Positions 16,002-25,193 are shown, counted from the stretch's first letter. The stretch is DNA of 64,000 nt from Zobellia nedashkovskayae (GCF_015330125.1 NZ_JADDXR010000002.1:1674001-1738000), one strand, 5' to 3'. Translations and numbers: made by a program. The notes: generated by a model not told the origin, from the sequence alone.

Positions 16002-18413
16002 ATGAACAAAGTTCTGTTTTTACTTATTTTTTTATGTGTTCAAGTGGGGTTTGCGCAGCAAATCACGGTTTTGGATGTAGATACTCGAGAACCTATAGGG
16101 AACGTTGCTATTTATAATAATGACCATACAAAAACAGCACTTAGTGATTTTGATGGAAAGGTGAACCTAAGTATTTTTAAATCAGAAGAACGGATTACTT
16201 TCCGTCATCTCAGTTATCAGTTAAGAAAGAGTACACCGGGTCAGATTCGTAGGCATGGAAACCGATTTTTTTTGGTCATGAAAGCAGAAGAGCTTGATGA
16301 GGTGGTCATGTCCGTTTCAAAATGGGAGCAGCAGAAAAAAGATATTCCCAATAAAATTACGGTTATAGATGCGCGAGACATAGCTTTTTCAAGCCCACAG
16401 ACTTCAGCAGACTTATTGCAGAACAGTGGTAAAGTATTTGTTCAAAAAAGCCAATTAGGAGGTGGTAGCCCTATGATTAGAGGATTTGCTACCAATCGTT
16501 TATTGCTATCCGTAGATGGGGTACGTATGAACAATGCCATTTTTAGGGGAGGAAACTTACAAAATGTAATTTCAATAGACCCCTATTCAATAAAAAGCAC
16601 GGAGATAATATTTGGTCCGGGTTCCGTTATTTACGGTAGTGATGCTATTGGTGGCGTTATGAATTTTTATACAAAAAAAGCAGAGTTTTCAAATTCCGAT
16701 AGCCTTACTTTTTCCGGTAATGCCAGCTATCGTTTTGCTTCGGTCAATACAGAAAATACGGTTCATGTAGATTTTAATTTGGGTAAAAAGGAGTGGGCCT
16801 TTCTAACGAGCGCTTCTTACAACAGTTTTGATAATATGAAAATGGGATCTCACGGCCCTGAGTCGTATTTGAGAAATCAATATGTATCAACCGTCAACGG
16901 AACCGATGTTCTTGTGTCCAATGAAAATCCTAAAGAACAGAATCCTACGGGTTATAATCAATTTAATTTGATGCAAAAAATAGCCTATAAACCTAATAAT
17001 ACCTGGCAATACGATTTAGGTATTCATTATTCTGAAACATCAGATTACGACAGATATGATCGTTTAATACGGCCTAATAGTTCTGGAGACGGGCTTCGTT
17101 CTGCAGAATGGTTTTACGGGCCTCAGAAGTGGTTCATGGGTAATTTACAAATGAATAAAAGGGGTAAGGGTATTTTTTACGACGGATTAAAAATAACTAC
17201 CGCGTATCAACATTTTGAGGAAAGCCGTAATGACAGGGGTTTTCAGGATGTAATTAGATATTCAACAGAAGAGAAAGTAGATGCAATTTCTACTAACATC
17301 GATTTTGAAAATAAGAAGATAGGTAACCTGCGCCTGTATTATGGAGGTGAGTATATATTTAACAAAGTTGGTTCTGTGGGTAGTCAAGAAGATATAGAAA
17401 CCAATATAGTTTCTGGTACAGCTTCTAGATATCCTGATGGCTCAACTTGGCAAACTTTGGCAGGTTATGTAAATGGAGAATATAAAGCCAAGCCTAATTT
17501 TACTTTACTTTCCGGCCTTAGGTACAGTCATGTTTGGATTGATGCTACTTTTGATAAGACTTATTACTCGTTTCCTTTTGACGATGCCAATCTTAATAAT
17601 GGCGCCTTAACCGGTAGTTTGGGTTTCAGCTGGTTTCCAAAGGCAGATTTACAGATTACTTTAAATGGTTCAACAGGGTTTAGAGCGCCTAATATAGATG
17701 ACGTTGGTAAAATATTTGATTCCGAGCCTGGTGCCGTAGTGGTCCCAAATCCTGACTTAGAGCCCGAGTATGCTTATAATATGGAATTAGGTGTTCAAAA
17801 AAACTTTAATGATAAGTTGGTTTTTAAAAGTGCGGCGTTCTATACCTACTTGGTAGATGCTTTGGTACGTAGAGATTATTTGTTTGATGGAGAAGATGAA
17901 ATTATGTACAATGGTGAATTGAGTAGCGTACAAGCTATTCAGAATGCTGCGAAGGCTTTTGTTTATGGTTTTGAATTTGGGGTTGAAGCTTTCTTTACGG
18001 ATAATATATCAATAGTTTCTAATTTGACTATCACCGAGGGTATAGAGGAAGAGGAAGATGGTACAGAGTCCCCAGGAAGGCATGTTTCACCTACTTTTGG
18101 TGATTTACATCTAGTTTATAAGAACCAAAAACTAAAAACAGATTTGTTCTTGAACTATAACGGAGAGATTCTGTTTTATGATTTGGCAACTTCTGAACGC
18201 AGTAAAGAATACTTATATGCTTTGGATAATGATGGAAATCCGTATTCTCCGTCTTGGTATACGTTAAATATTCGTTCGCAGTATGAAGTTACCAATGCTC
18301 TTAAAGTTTCTTTGAACCTTGAGAATTTTACAGATCAACGGTATCGTTCATATTCTTCAGGAATTTCTGCCCCAGGTATAAATTTGGTTCTGGGGGTGGG
18401 ATACCGGTTTTAA
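16002..18413 (+). CDS. TonB-dependent receptor, haem/haemoglobin-receptor type
   Basis: Outer-membrane beta-barrel for TonB-driven import. The signal peptide ends at VGFAQ. It is followed by a short carboxypeptidase-like repeat (residues 20-90), then the plug domain. The plug contains GGGSPMIRGFATNRLLLSVDGVRMNNAI and RGGNLQNVISIDP, a pattern seen in haemoglobin/haem receptors. The barrel holds FRAPNIDD and NPDLEPE, resembling the FRAP and NPNL boxes of haem receptors. The C-terminus ends in an aromatic residue (GVGYRF). The length of 803 aa fits. Haem as substrate is an inference; no haem lyase or HmuY-like gene is adjacent. It follows recO by one base. Confidence 0.88.
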   Translation: MNKVLFLLIFLCVQVGFAQQITVLDVDTREPIGNVAIYNNDHTKTALSDFDGKVNLSIFKSEERITFRHLSYQLRKSTPGQIRRHGNRFFLVMKAEELDEVVMSVSKWEQQKKDIPNKITVIDARDIAFSSPQTSADLLQNSGKVFVQKSQLGGGSPMIRGFATNRLLLSVDGVRMNNAIFRGGNLQNVISIDPYSIKSTEIIFGPGSVIYGSDAIGGVMNFYTKKAEFSNSDSLTFSGNASYRFASVNTENTVHVDFNLGKKEWAFLTSASYNSFDNMKMGSHGPESYLRNQYVSTVNGTDVLVSNENPKEQNPTGYNQFNLMQKIAYKPNNTWQYDLGIHYSETSDYDRYDRLIRPNSSGDGLRSAEWFYGPQKWFMGNLQMNKRGKGIFYDGLKITTAYQHFEESRNDRGFQDVIRYSTEEKVDAISTNIDFENKKIGNLRLYYGGEYIFNKVGSVGSQEDIETNIVSGTASRYPDGSTWQTLAGYVNGEYKAKPNFTLLSGLRYSHVWIDATFDKTYYSFPFDDANLNNGALTGSLGFSWFPKADLQITLNGSTGFRAPNIDDVGKIFDSEPGAVVVPNPDLEPEYAYNMELGVQKNFNDKLVFKSAAFYTYLVDALVRRDYLFDGEDEIMYNGELSSVQAIQNAAKAFVYGFEFGVEAFFTDNISIVSNLTITEGIEEEEDGTESPGRHVSPTFGDLHLVYKNQKLKTDLFLNYNGEILFYDLATSERSKEYLYALDNDGNPYSPSWYTLNIRSQYEVTNALKVSLNLENFTDQRYRSYSSGISAPGINLVLGVGYRF

Positions 18414-18436
18414 TACTACAGAAAAGTCTAAAAATA

Positions 18437-18465
18437 AAGAACCCCAGCCATAGGCCGGGGTTCTT
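18437..18465. terminator. Terminator-like hairpin between convergent genes
   Basis: AAGAACCCC (18437-18445) and GGGGTTCTT (18457-18465) pair, with further inner pairing of AGCC and GGCC. It separates the plus-strand receptor from the minus-strand lipoprotein. T tracts are weak on both sides. Confidence 0.6.
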
Positions 18466-18490
18466 ATGTTATAATAAGTATAACTAATAA

Positions 18491-18844
18491 TTAGTTGATA
18501 GCAGCTTTTGCTTTTGCTTTAACGTCATCAGCAGCGTCATTAGCTTTTGTTTTGATGTCGTCACCAGCAGCTTCAGCTTTAGATTTCAAATCGCTAGCTG
18601 CATCTTCTGCACCAGCTTTGATATCTTCACCTGCTTCAGCAGCTTTGTCCATAGCTTCGCTACCTGCTTCACTTGCTTTATCCATGGCATCAGATCCCAT
18701 TTCTTTAGCATCTTCACCAGCCTGCTCCATTGCAGCACCAGCTTCGTCTGTAGCACTCTTTGCTTTATCAGCAGCTTCTCTACAAGAAACGAAAGACATA
18801 CTCAAGGCAAGCATTAAAACGGAACCTAAAATTACTTTTTTCAT
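18491..18844 (-). CDS. Small lipoprotein with LEA-like Ala/Lys/Asp/Glu repeats
   Basis: The ATG at 18844 begins MKKVILGSVLMLALSMSFVSC, a lipoprotein signal with its Cys at residue 21. An in-frame frame extends upstream, but only this start gives a signal peptide. The mature part (about 95 aa) is a run of short amphipathic repeats such as SEAMDKAAEAGEDI and ADDVKAKAKAA. It resembles late-embryogenesis-abundant or YtxH/apolipoprotein-like helices. Such proteins are often stress-induced and bind membranes or stay disordered, but the function here is unknown. The antisense strand shows a long open frame only because of the repeat composition. Confidence 0.8.
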   Translation of the reverse strand: MKKVILGSVLMLALSMSFVSCREAADKAKSATDEAGAAMEQAGEDAKEMGSDAMDKASEAGSEAMDKAAEAGEDIKAGAEDAASDLKSKAEAAGDDIKTKANDAADDVKAKAKAAIN

Positions 18845-18993
18845 GATTTTGTGTTTAAAGTTTTGTTTAATTGTTTTTGTGATATACGTATCAAACGACA
18901 TTTTGGACGCTATATTTTAACATTTTCTTACAAAGTTGTTTTCCGAGCCGTATTTCAATTCTTTCAAATCGATTTAATTCGGGTAAAAATCCC

Positions 18994-19001
18994 TAATTTT
19001 G
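18994..19001 (+). promoter_or_regulatory. -7 promoter element for ileS
   Basis: TAATTTTG is an exact TAnnTTTG box 33 bases before the ATG, with a partial -33 match (TTTA at 18973-18976, 17 bases upstream). Confidence 0.55.
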
Positions 19002-19034
19002 CAGCCTTAAATTAATGCAGTAGAGCCACTTATT

Positions 19035-22000
19035 ATGAAGTTTGCGGAATATAAAGGATTGGATTTGCCAAAAGTAGCTGAGGATATACTCGATTACTGG
19101 AAACAAAACCAAATATTTGAGAAAAGTGTTTCCTCTAGAGAGGGTAAACCTAGTTATGTATTTTACGAGGGTCCGCCATCGGCAAACGGTATGCCTGGTA
19201 TTCACCACGTAATGGCGCGAACCATTAAGGATATTTTTCCTAGGTATAAGACCATGAAGGGTTTTCAGGTAAAACGAAAAGCCGGATGGGATACCCATGG
19301 ACTACCAATTGAGTTGGGTGTTGAGAAAGAACTAGGTATCACCAAAGAGGATATTGGAAAAAAAATCTCTGTAGAAGAATATAATGCAGCTTGTAAAAAA
19401 GCGGTCATGCGCTATACTGATGTATGGAACCGTATGACGGAGCAAGTAGGGTATTGGGTAGATATGAAAGACCCGTACATTACTTACAAGCCAAAATACA
19501 TGGAATCCGTTTGGTGGCTATTAAAAGAGATATATGACAAGGGTCTTATTTATAAGGGCTATACAATTCAGCCTTACTCGCCAAAAGCAGGTACAGGTCT
19601 AAGTTCGCATGAATTAAACCAACCAGGAACGTATCAAGATGTTACGGATACTACCGTGGTTGCTCAATTTAAAGCTATAGAAGAATCATTACCAGATTTT
19701 CTTCAGAACGAAGGTGATGTTTATTTCTTAGCTTGGACAACTACACCGTGGACGCTTCCTTCCAACACGGCATTGACCGTTGGTCCAAATATTGATTATG
19801 TTTTGGTAGAAACGTACAACCAGTACACATTTAAACCTATGAACGTGGTACTTGCCAAGAACTTGGTGGGTAAACAGTTTTCTGGAAAGTTTAAGCAAGT
19901 TGAGACTAAACCAGAATTATTAGAATATACATCTGGAGACAAAAAAATACCTTTCTATGTCGTAAAAGAATTTGTTGGTAAAGATTTGGTCGGTATAAAA
20001 TATGAGCAATTATTAGAATATGCTCTCCCTTACCAAAATCCTGAAAATGCATTTCGTGTAATTTCAGGAGATTTTGTTACTATAGATGACGGTACCGGTA
20101 TTGTACACACAGCGCCTACTTTTGGTGCGGATGATGCCTTGGTGGCTAAACAGGCATCCCCAGAAATACCACCGTTATTAGTACTTGACGAAAATAATAA
20201 TCCGGTTCCTTTGGTCGACCTACAAGGTAGATTTCGTCCTGAAATGAAAGAGTTTGGCGGTAAATACGTCAAAAACGAATATTATGAAACAGGTGAAGAA
20301 CCAGAAAGATCAATAGACGTTGAGCTTGCTATAAAATTAAAAGAAGAGAACAAGGCTTTTAAAGTAGAGAAGTATGTTCACAGTTATCCTAACTGTTGGC
20401 GTACGGACAAGCCTATTTTATACTACCCGTTAGATTCATGGTTCATTAAGATCAGCGATGTTAAAGACCGCATGTTCGAATTGAACAAGACAATTAACTG
20501 GAAGCCAAAATCAACTGGCGAAGGCCGTTTTGGTAACTGGTTGGCTAATGCTAATGACTGGAACCTTTCTAGATCAAGGTATTGGGGCATTCCGCTTCCT
20601 ATTTGGAGAACGGAAGACGGTAAAGAAGAAATAATGATTGGGTCAGTAGCTGAGTTGAAGTCAGAAATGGCTAAAGCAGTTGCTGCGGGAGTCCTGGAAA
20701 AAGATATTTTTGATGATTTTATCGTCGGTGATCTTTCCGAAGAAAATTACGATAAAATAGACCTTCACAAGAATATTGTGGATGGTGTTATTTTGGTTTC
20801 AGCATCAGGTAAGCCCATGAAACGCGAAAGCGATCTTATTGATGTGTGGTTTGATAGTGGTTCCATGCCGTATGCGCAATGGCACTACCCATTCGAAAAT
20901 AAAGAACTCATTGATGAGGGTAAGACGTTTCCTGCAGATTTTATCGCAGAAGGAGTAGATCAAACCAGAGGTTGGTTCTATACGCTACATGCTATTGGTA
21001 CTATGGTTTTTGATTCCGTAGCCTATAAAAATGTAGTGTCTAACGGCCTTGTATTGGATAAAGAAGGTAAGAAGATGTCTAAGCGTCTTGGGAATGCGGT
21101 AGATCCTTTTGACACCATGAACGAGCACGGAGCAGATGCTACGCGCTGGTACATGATTTCTAATGCCAATCCTTGGGATAATTTAAAATTTGACACAGAA
21201 GGAATAGTTGAGGTAAAACGAAAATTCTTCGGGACACTTTATAATACCTATTCTTTTTTCTGTCTGTATGCCAATATAGATGCTTTTGATTATTCGGAGG
21301 ATGAAATTCCGTTGAACGAAAGACCAGAAATAGACCGATGGATTTTATCGGAACTTCATTCGTTGATTAAAACGGTTGATGAAGCTTATGCCGATTATGA
21401 GCCTACTAAGGCAACACGTGCTATTTCAGATTACGTTCAGGAGAATTTAAGTAACTGGTATGTGCGCTTGTGTAGAAGGCGTTTCTGGAAAGGTACGTAT
21501 GAGAAAGATAAAATCTCTGCCTATCAAACACTATATACCTGTCTTGAGACGGTGGCTAAATTGTCGGCACCCGTTGCTCCGTTCTTTATGGATAGACTTT
21601 ATAAAGATTTAACAAATACGACTCATACAGAGTCTTTTGAAAGTGTACATTTGGCGGAATTTCCGGTATATAATGAGGCAATTGTAGATAAGGACCTGGA
21701 AAGTAAGATGGAGAAAGCGCAGACTATTTCGTCTTTGGTGCTTTCTATCCGTCAGAAAGAAAAAATAAAAGTGCGTCAGCCTTTACAAAAGGTAATGATA
21801 CCTGTTTTGGATGAAAATCAGAAGCATGAGATAGAAGCTGTTGCTGATCTTATTATGTCTGAGGTTAATGTTAAGGAAATAGAATTACTGGACGATGCAT
21901 CTGGTATTTTGGTGAAGCAGATTAAGCCTAATTTTAAGGTTTTGGGCCCTAAATTTGGGAAGGATATGAAGAAAATTGCCCAAGCAGTTGGTCAGTTGAA

Positions 22001-22433
22001 TCAAGATGATATCCAAAAAATTGAGCAGAACGGCGAAATTTCACTTGATATTGACGATAAAATTATTACATTACAATTGCAAGATGTAGAGATAGCCTCT
22101 CAAGATATTGAAGGTTGGTTGGTGGCTAGTTCAGGACCTATTACTGTAGCTTTGGACGTAACAATCAACGAAGATTTAAGAGAAGAAGGTATTGCTAGGG
22201 AGCTTGTAAATAGAATTCAGAACATAAGAAAAGATTCTGGATTTGAAGTGACCGATAGAATTGACGTGAAAATTCTTAAAGACGGTTTTGTGGAAAAAGC
22301 GGTATTTAATAATTTAGATTATATTAAGACTGAAACACTGACCGCCGAACTTGTTTTTGAGGAAAAATTGGATGAAGGAACGGAGGTTTCTTTTGATGAA
22401 GTAACAACTAAATTATTTATTGAAAAACATTAA
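19035..22433 (+). CDS. ileS: Isoleucyl-tRNA synthetase
   Basis: Charges tRNA-Ile with isoleucine; a class I synthetase. The HIGH-type signature appears as GIHHVMART near residue 58 and the KMSKS loop as KKMSKRLGN near residue 680. The editing (CP1) domain lies between them and includes the WTTTPWTLPSN motif. The C-terminal anticodon-binding region runs from about 700. The length of 1132 aa is the long Bacteroidetes/eukaryote-like type, without an obvious C-terminal zinc Cys cluster. It heads a cluster with a DksA-like gene 4 bp downstream and lspA further on. Confidence 0.97.
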   Translation: MKFAEYKGLDLPKVAEDILDYWKQNQIFEKSVSSREGKPSYVFYEGPPSANGMPGIHHVMARTIKDIFPRYKTMKGFQVKRKAGWDTHGLPIELGVEKELGITKEDIGKKISVEEYNAACKKAVMRYTDVWNRMTEQVGYWVDMKDPYITYKPKYMESVWWLLKEIYDKGLIYKGYTIQPYSPKAGTGLSSHELNQPGTYQDVTDTTVVAQFKAIEESLPDFLQNEGDVYFLAWTTTPWTLPSNTALTVGPNIDYVLVETYNQYTFKPMNVVLAKNLVGKQFSGKFKQVETKPELLEYTSGDKKIPFYVVKEFVGKDLVGIKYEQLLEYALPYQNPENAFRVISGDFVTIDDGTGIVHTAPTFGADDALVAKQASPEIPPLLVLDENNNPVPLVDLQGRFRPEMKEFGGKYVKNEYYETGEEPERSIDVELAIKLKEENKAFKVEKYVHSYPNCWRTDKPILYYPLDSWFIKISDVKDRMFELNKTINWKPKSTGEGRFGNWLANANDWNLSRSRYWGIPLPIWRTEDGKEEIMIGSVAELKSEMAKAVAAGVLEKDIFDDFIVGDLSEENYDKIDLHKNIVDGVILVSASGKPMKRESDLIDVWFDSGSMPYAQWHYPFENKELIDEGKTFPADFIAEGVDQTRGWFYTLHAIGTMVFDSVAYKNVVSNGLVLDKEGKKMSKRLGNAVDPFDTMNEHGADATRWYMISNANPWDNLKFDTEGIVEVKRKFFGTLYNTYSFFCLYANIDAFDYSEDEIPLNERPEIDRWILSELHSLIKTVDEAYADYEPTKATRAISDYVQENLSNWYVRLCRRRFWKGTYEKDKISAYQTLYTCLETVAKLSAPVAPFFMDRLYKDLTNTTHTESFESVHLAEFPVYNEAIVDKDLESKMEKAQTISSLVLSIRQKEKIKVRQPLQKVMIPVLDENQKHEIEAVADLIMSEVNVKEIELLDDASGILVKQIKPNFKVLGPKFGKDMKKIAQAVGQLNQDDIQKIEQNGEISLDIDDKIITLQLQDVEIASQDIEGWLVASSGPITVALDVTINEDLREEGIARELVNRIQNIRKDSGFEVTDRIDVKILKDGFVEKAVFNNLDYIKTETLTAELVFEEKLDEGTEVSFDEVTTKLFIEKH

Positions 22434-22437
22434 TATA

Positions 22438-22821
22438 ATGGCAGAAGATTTAAAAGTTAGGTATTCGGACAAGGATCTTGCCGAATTTAAAGTATTGATC
22501 GAGGACAAAATCGAAAAGGCAAAAAGTCATTTAGACTTATTGAAGAGTTCTTATATGAACGATGGTAATAATGGTACAGATGATACCTCGCCAACGTTTA
22601 AGGCATTTGAAGAAGGTTCTGAAACGATGAGTAAAGAAGCGAACACACAGTTAGCTATACGTCAAGAGAAATTCATTAGAGATTTAAAAAATGCCCTTTT
22701 GCGTATAGAGAACAAAACCTATGGTATTTGTCGTGTTACAGGTAAATTAATTGCTAAAGAGCGTCTTAAACTTGTCCCTCATGCTACTTTAAGTATTGAG
22801 GCAAAGAATATGCAGAAGTAA
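22438..22821 (+). CDS. TraR/DksA-family protein lacking the zinc-finger cysteines
   Basis: DksA-type proteins enter the RNA polymerase secondary channel and tune transcription with ppGpp. The N-terminal half is a predicted coiled coil with acidic residues at its tip (NGTDDTSP, Asp48 and Asp49). The C-terminal globular segment YGICRVTGKLIAKERL aligns with the DksA zinc region. Only Cys98 remains of the four ligands: the first pair reads CRVT and the second SIEA. It may therefore work without zinc, as reported for Pseudomonas DksA2. The ATG at 22438 is preferred over an upstream TTG inside ileS. It is 4 bp after ileS and is followed by a strong terminator. Confidence 0.87.
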   Translation: MAEDLKVRYSDKDLAEFKVLIEDKIEKAKSHLDLLKSSYMNDGNNGTDDTSPTFKAFEEGSETMSKEANTQLAIRQEKFIRDLKNALLRIENKTYGICRVTGKLIAKERLKLVPHATLSIEAKNMQK

Positions 22822-22845
22822 TTTTAGCGAGATTAAAATATTGGG

Positions 22846-22880
22846 AGCCTACAAGAAATTAGTTCTTGTAGGCTTTTTTT
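22846..22880 (+). terminator. Rho-independent terminator after the DksA-like gene
   Basis: The 12-bp stem AGCCTACAAGAA (22846-22857) with TTCTTGTAGGCT (22863-22874), a 5-nt loop and a following T run form a strong terminator. It lies only 12 bases before the next ATG. Confidence 0.88.
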
Positions 22881-22892
22881 ACATCCAAAAAA

Positions 22893-23507
22893 ATGAAGAG
22901 TTTCCTTGTTTTCTTTTTCTTCGTCAATCTCTTGACTGCGCAAAAGGTGGTGAAAAAAACACTGATCAATGATGCGGTTACGGCAATTAATATTGACGTA
23001 AACAACTGTTACAAGTTAGTTTTAGAAACGTCGGAGAGTCATGAAATGTCTGTTGAGGCAATTATTGATGGTGAATATAAAAAAGACCTTATATTGTCGG
23101 TAAAAGAGGAAGGTAGCTCTATAATGATAAGTAGTGGATTTCAGCCCAATTTTCATAATCCTAATGACAAGCTTAGTGCTCATAAAGTAGTCTCAATTTC
23201 ATTAAAGGTTATGTTGCCTCGCCATAAATATGTTACCGTCTTCGGTACAAGTTGTAATATAACTGCAGAAGGAGATTATAAAGGGCTGGATGTTTCGTTA
23301 AGCGACGGTAGTTGTGAGCTTTTTAATGTATCTAAAAAGGTAAAAGTTCATACGCAAAGCGGAGGTATTTTTGTACATGCTATAAATGCAGATATAAATG
23401 CTGTTAGTAAATACGGTAAAATAACCAAAGAATACCTTCCAGAAGGGGATGCTAAGTATACGCTGACTTCCGTAACGGGAAATATCAGAATAAATAAAAC
23501 CGATTAA
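22893..23507 (+). CDS. Secreted protein of unknown function, DUF4097-like beta repeats
   Basis: A signal peptide (MKSFLVFFFFVNLLTAQ) is followed by about 185 residues of beta-strand pattern. The C-terminal third (SDGSCELFNVSKKVKVHTQSGGIFVHAINADINAVSKYGKI) looks like the right-handed beta-helix ladder of DUF4097/DUF2807 putative adhesins. I cannot assign a function. It sits between the DksA-like gene and lspA, which are normally adjacent in this group, and starts 12 bases after a terminator. Its promoter would have to overlap that terminator unless it is expressed by read-through. Confidence 0.78.
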   Translation: MKSFLVFFFFVNLLTAQKVVKKTLINDAVTAINIDVNNCYKLVLETSESHEMSVEAIIDGEYKKDLILSVKEEGSSIMISSGFQPNFHNPNDKLSAHKVVSISLKVMLPRHKYVTVFGTSCNITAEGDYKGLDVSLSDGSCELFNVSKKVKVHTQSGGIFVHAINADINAVSKYGKITKEYLPEGDAKYTLTSVTGNIRINKTD

Positions 23508-23513
23508 TATACT

Positions 23514-23521
23514 TATTTTTG
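23514..23521 (+). promoter_or_regulatory. -7 promoter element for lspA
   Basis: TATTTTTG matches TAnnTTTG exactly, 23 bases before the lspA ATG. lspA can therefore be transcribed independently of ileS. Confidence 0.5.
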
Positions 23522-23544
23522 CCCATTCAAGTTGTAGATGTACT

Positions 23545-24195
23545 ATGAATTTAAAGAAGTCATTGCTCATTATCATAGCAGTATTGTTAATTGATCAGTT
23601 GAGCAAAATATATATAAAGACCCATTTTATATTAGGGGATTCCGTTGAAGTTTTTAGTTGGTTCAAGATACTGTTCATTGAGAATTCTGGCGCAGCATGG
23701 GGTGCCAAATTGAGTGATTTCCTTCCTATTTCCGAACCCACGGGTAAATTGGTTTTAACAGTATTTAGGCTATTTGCCGTTGCAGGTATAGGGTATTGGT
23801 TATATGATACCATACAGAAGAAATCTTCTAAAACCTTAATTCTAGCGGTCTGTTTAATTTTTGCCGGAGCTTTGGGTAATATTATTGATTCTGTGGTCTA
23901 CGGAGTTGTTTTTAGTGATAGCTATCAGCAATTGGCCACCGCTTTTTCAGATCAACCATACGGTAGTCTTTTCTATGGTAAAGTAGTAGATATGCTCTAT
24001 TTTCCTATGGTAGATACTACATGGCCGGATTGGGTACCTTATTTTGGGGGCTCTACTTTTCGTTTTTTTGAACCGGTATTCAATATTGCCGATATGGCTA
24101 TTAGCACTGGTGTAGGCGTTCTTCTAGTTTTCAACAAGAGAGCTTTTGGTAAGGCTGAAGATGAGGAAGAGACAACTATAGAAGAAACGACTTAA
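23545..24195 (+). CDS. lspA: Lipoprotein signal peptidase (signal peptidase II)
   Basis: Inner-membrane aspartyl protease that cleaves prolipoproteins before the lipidated Cys. The DQLSK motif is at residues 17-21 and FIENSGAAWG at about 44-53. The catalytic Asp pair is Asp115 (GALGNIIDSVVYG) and Asp183 (FNIADMAIS). There are four hydrophobic segments. At 216 aa it is longer than E. coli LspA (164 aa), because of a loop of about 40 residues between the two Asp motifs, as is usual in Bacteroidetes. It serves the many lipoproteins of the window. Confidence 0.95.
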   Translation: MNLKKSLLIIIAVLLIDQLSKIYIKTHFILGDSVEVFSWFKILFIENSGAAWGAKLSDFLPISEPTGKLVLTVFRLFAVAGIGYWLYDTIQKKSSKTLILAVCLIFAGALGNIIDSVVYGVVFSDSYQQLATAFSDQPYGSLFYGKVVDMLYFPMVDTTWPDWVPYFGGSTFRFFEPVFNIADMAISTGVGVLLVFNKRAFGKAEDEEETTIEETT

Positions 24196-24199
24196 TCTA

Positions 24200-24763
24200 T
24201 CAAAAAGAGTAGGTTTCAGAAGGGGTCACACAGTAATCTAAAGGAACATCATTCTCGTAGATATCCGTAATGAGGTCTTCTTCTACTGGAAAGAGGGATA
24301 ATCCTATTTTAATGACATCATCTCTGCATTCTGCTAAAAATGTATCGTAGAATCCTTTTCCATATCCCACACGATTTCCATTTTTATCAAAGGCAAGTAG
24401 CGGTATAAAAATAACATCAATTTTATTAGTGGGAACTTCTATGCCATCAACTGGTTCAGGTATGTTCCACTTGTTTTTTTTTAAACGTGTAGAATCAGTG
24501 AGCAAGAAATGCTGTAGTGTGGTATTGTCTCCTACCTTAGGTAAGACTACATTTTTATCCTTTCCTTGAAGTATGGACAAGATAAATGTAGTGTCAATTT
24601 CTTTATTTTCCGAAATCGGTAAGAAAATGTGATAATAGTCATGTGACCATACCGGCAATCTGAGTAGTTCGTTTGCAATACTTAAACTAGAGTCTGTTAG
24701 CGACTCTTCATCTATTGCATATCTACGGTTTATGTATAGTGATCTTAAATCTTTTTTAAGCAT
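24200..24763 (-). CDS. 5-formyltetrahydrofolate cyclo-ligase
   Basis: Converts 5-formyl-THF to 5,10-methenyl-THF with ATP in one-carbon metabolism. The N-terminus MLKKDLRSLYINRR and the LPKVGDNTTLQHFLL strand are family features. The C-terminal FIPLLAFDKNGNRVGYGKGFYDTFL is the diagnostic ATP-binding signature (YGxGFYD). The length of 187 aa is normal. It is convergent with lspA, with 4 bp between the ends. A tiny predicted membrane peptide may lie upstream on the same strand. Confidence 0.92.
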   Translation of the reverse strand: MLKKDLRSLYINRRYAIDEESLTDSSLSIANELLRLPVWSHDYYHIFLPISENKEIDTTFILSILQGKDKNVVLPKVGDNTTLQHFLLTDSTRLKKNKWNIPEPVDGIEVPTNKIDVIFIPLLAFDKNGNRVGYGKGFYDTFLAECRDDVIKIGLSLFPVEEDLITDIYENDVPLDYCVTPSETYSF

Positions 24764-24804
24764 TGATTACGACCTCAGTACAATTGGGGAAACTCTAAAT
24801 AAGC

Positions 24805-24891
24805 CTATTCTTTTGCTGAAACGGTGTAATAAATCTTAAAAGAAATCATCAAGATGAGATACAAGCCGAGGGTTATAATGTATTTATCCAT
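24805..24891 (-). CDS. Possible 28-aa single-span membrane peptide
   Basis: An ATG-to-TAG frame encodes a peptide that starts MDKYIITLGLYLILM and ends SAKE. The hydrophobic core of about 17 residues ends in a short charged tail. A near-consensus box (TAGCTTTA on the minus strand) lies a short distance upstream. Nothing longer explains this stretch. Without comparative data the coding claim is tentative. Confidence 0.35.
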   Translation of the reverse strand: MDKYIITLGLYLILMISFKIYYTVSAKE

Positions 24892-25193
24892 GTGGTATAT
24901 TGATTTTGATTCTTAAAGCTAAATAAAAAAATCAACCAAAACACTGTCAACGGCAACTTTTTATCGGTGAAATGCGTTTTTTAGTGTTTTTTTAACAAAT
25001 TTGCACGTTTTCAGGTGCAAAATTTTATAAATAGCTATTAGGATTTAACCTTCTCCTCGGTTCTTTAAAATTGAGTGAGGGAATGATATGCGTTAAAAAA
25101 GAGTAAAATACGGAGCCCTTTTAATAAAACGTAGTAATTTAACCAGATAGAAAGAAAAGTCCCCACAACTTAATTATTTAAACCGTTTTTGTA
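24892..25193. other. 302-bp intergenic region upstream of uvrC
   Basis: AT-rich sequence that should hold the uvrC promoter. I find no exact TAnnTTTG box; AACAAATTTG near 25000 is the closest. A short inverted stretch GCACGTTTTCAGGTGC is near 25005. No RNA gene or longer frame was seen. Confidence 0.4.

Noticed and set aside
18495..18920. Open frame opposite the LEA-like lipoprotein
   Set aside because: Ala/Ser/Leu-rich mirror of the repeat codons on the other strand, without a motif.
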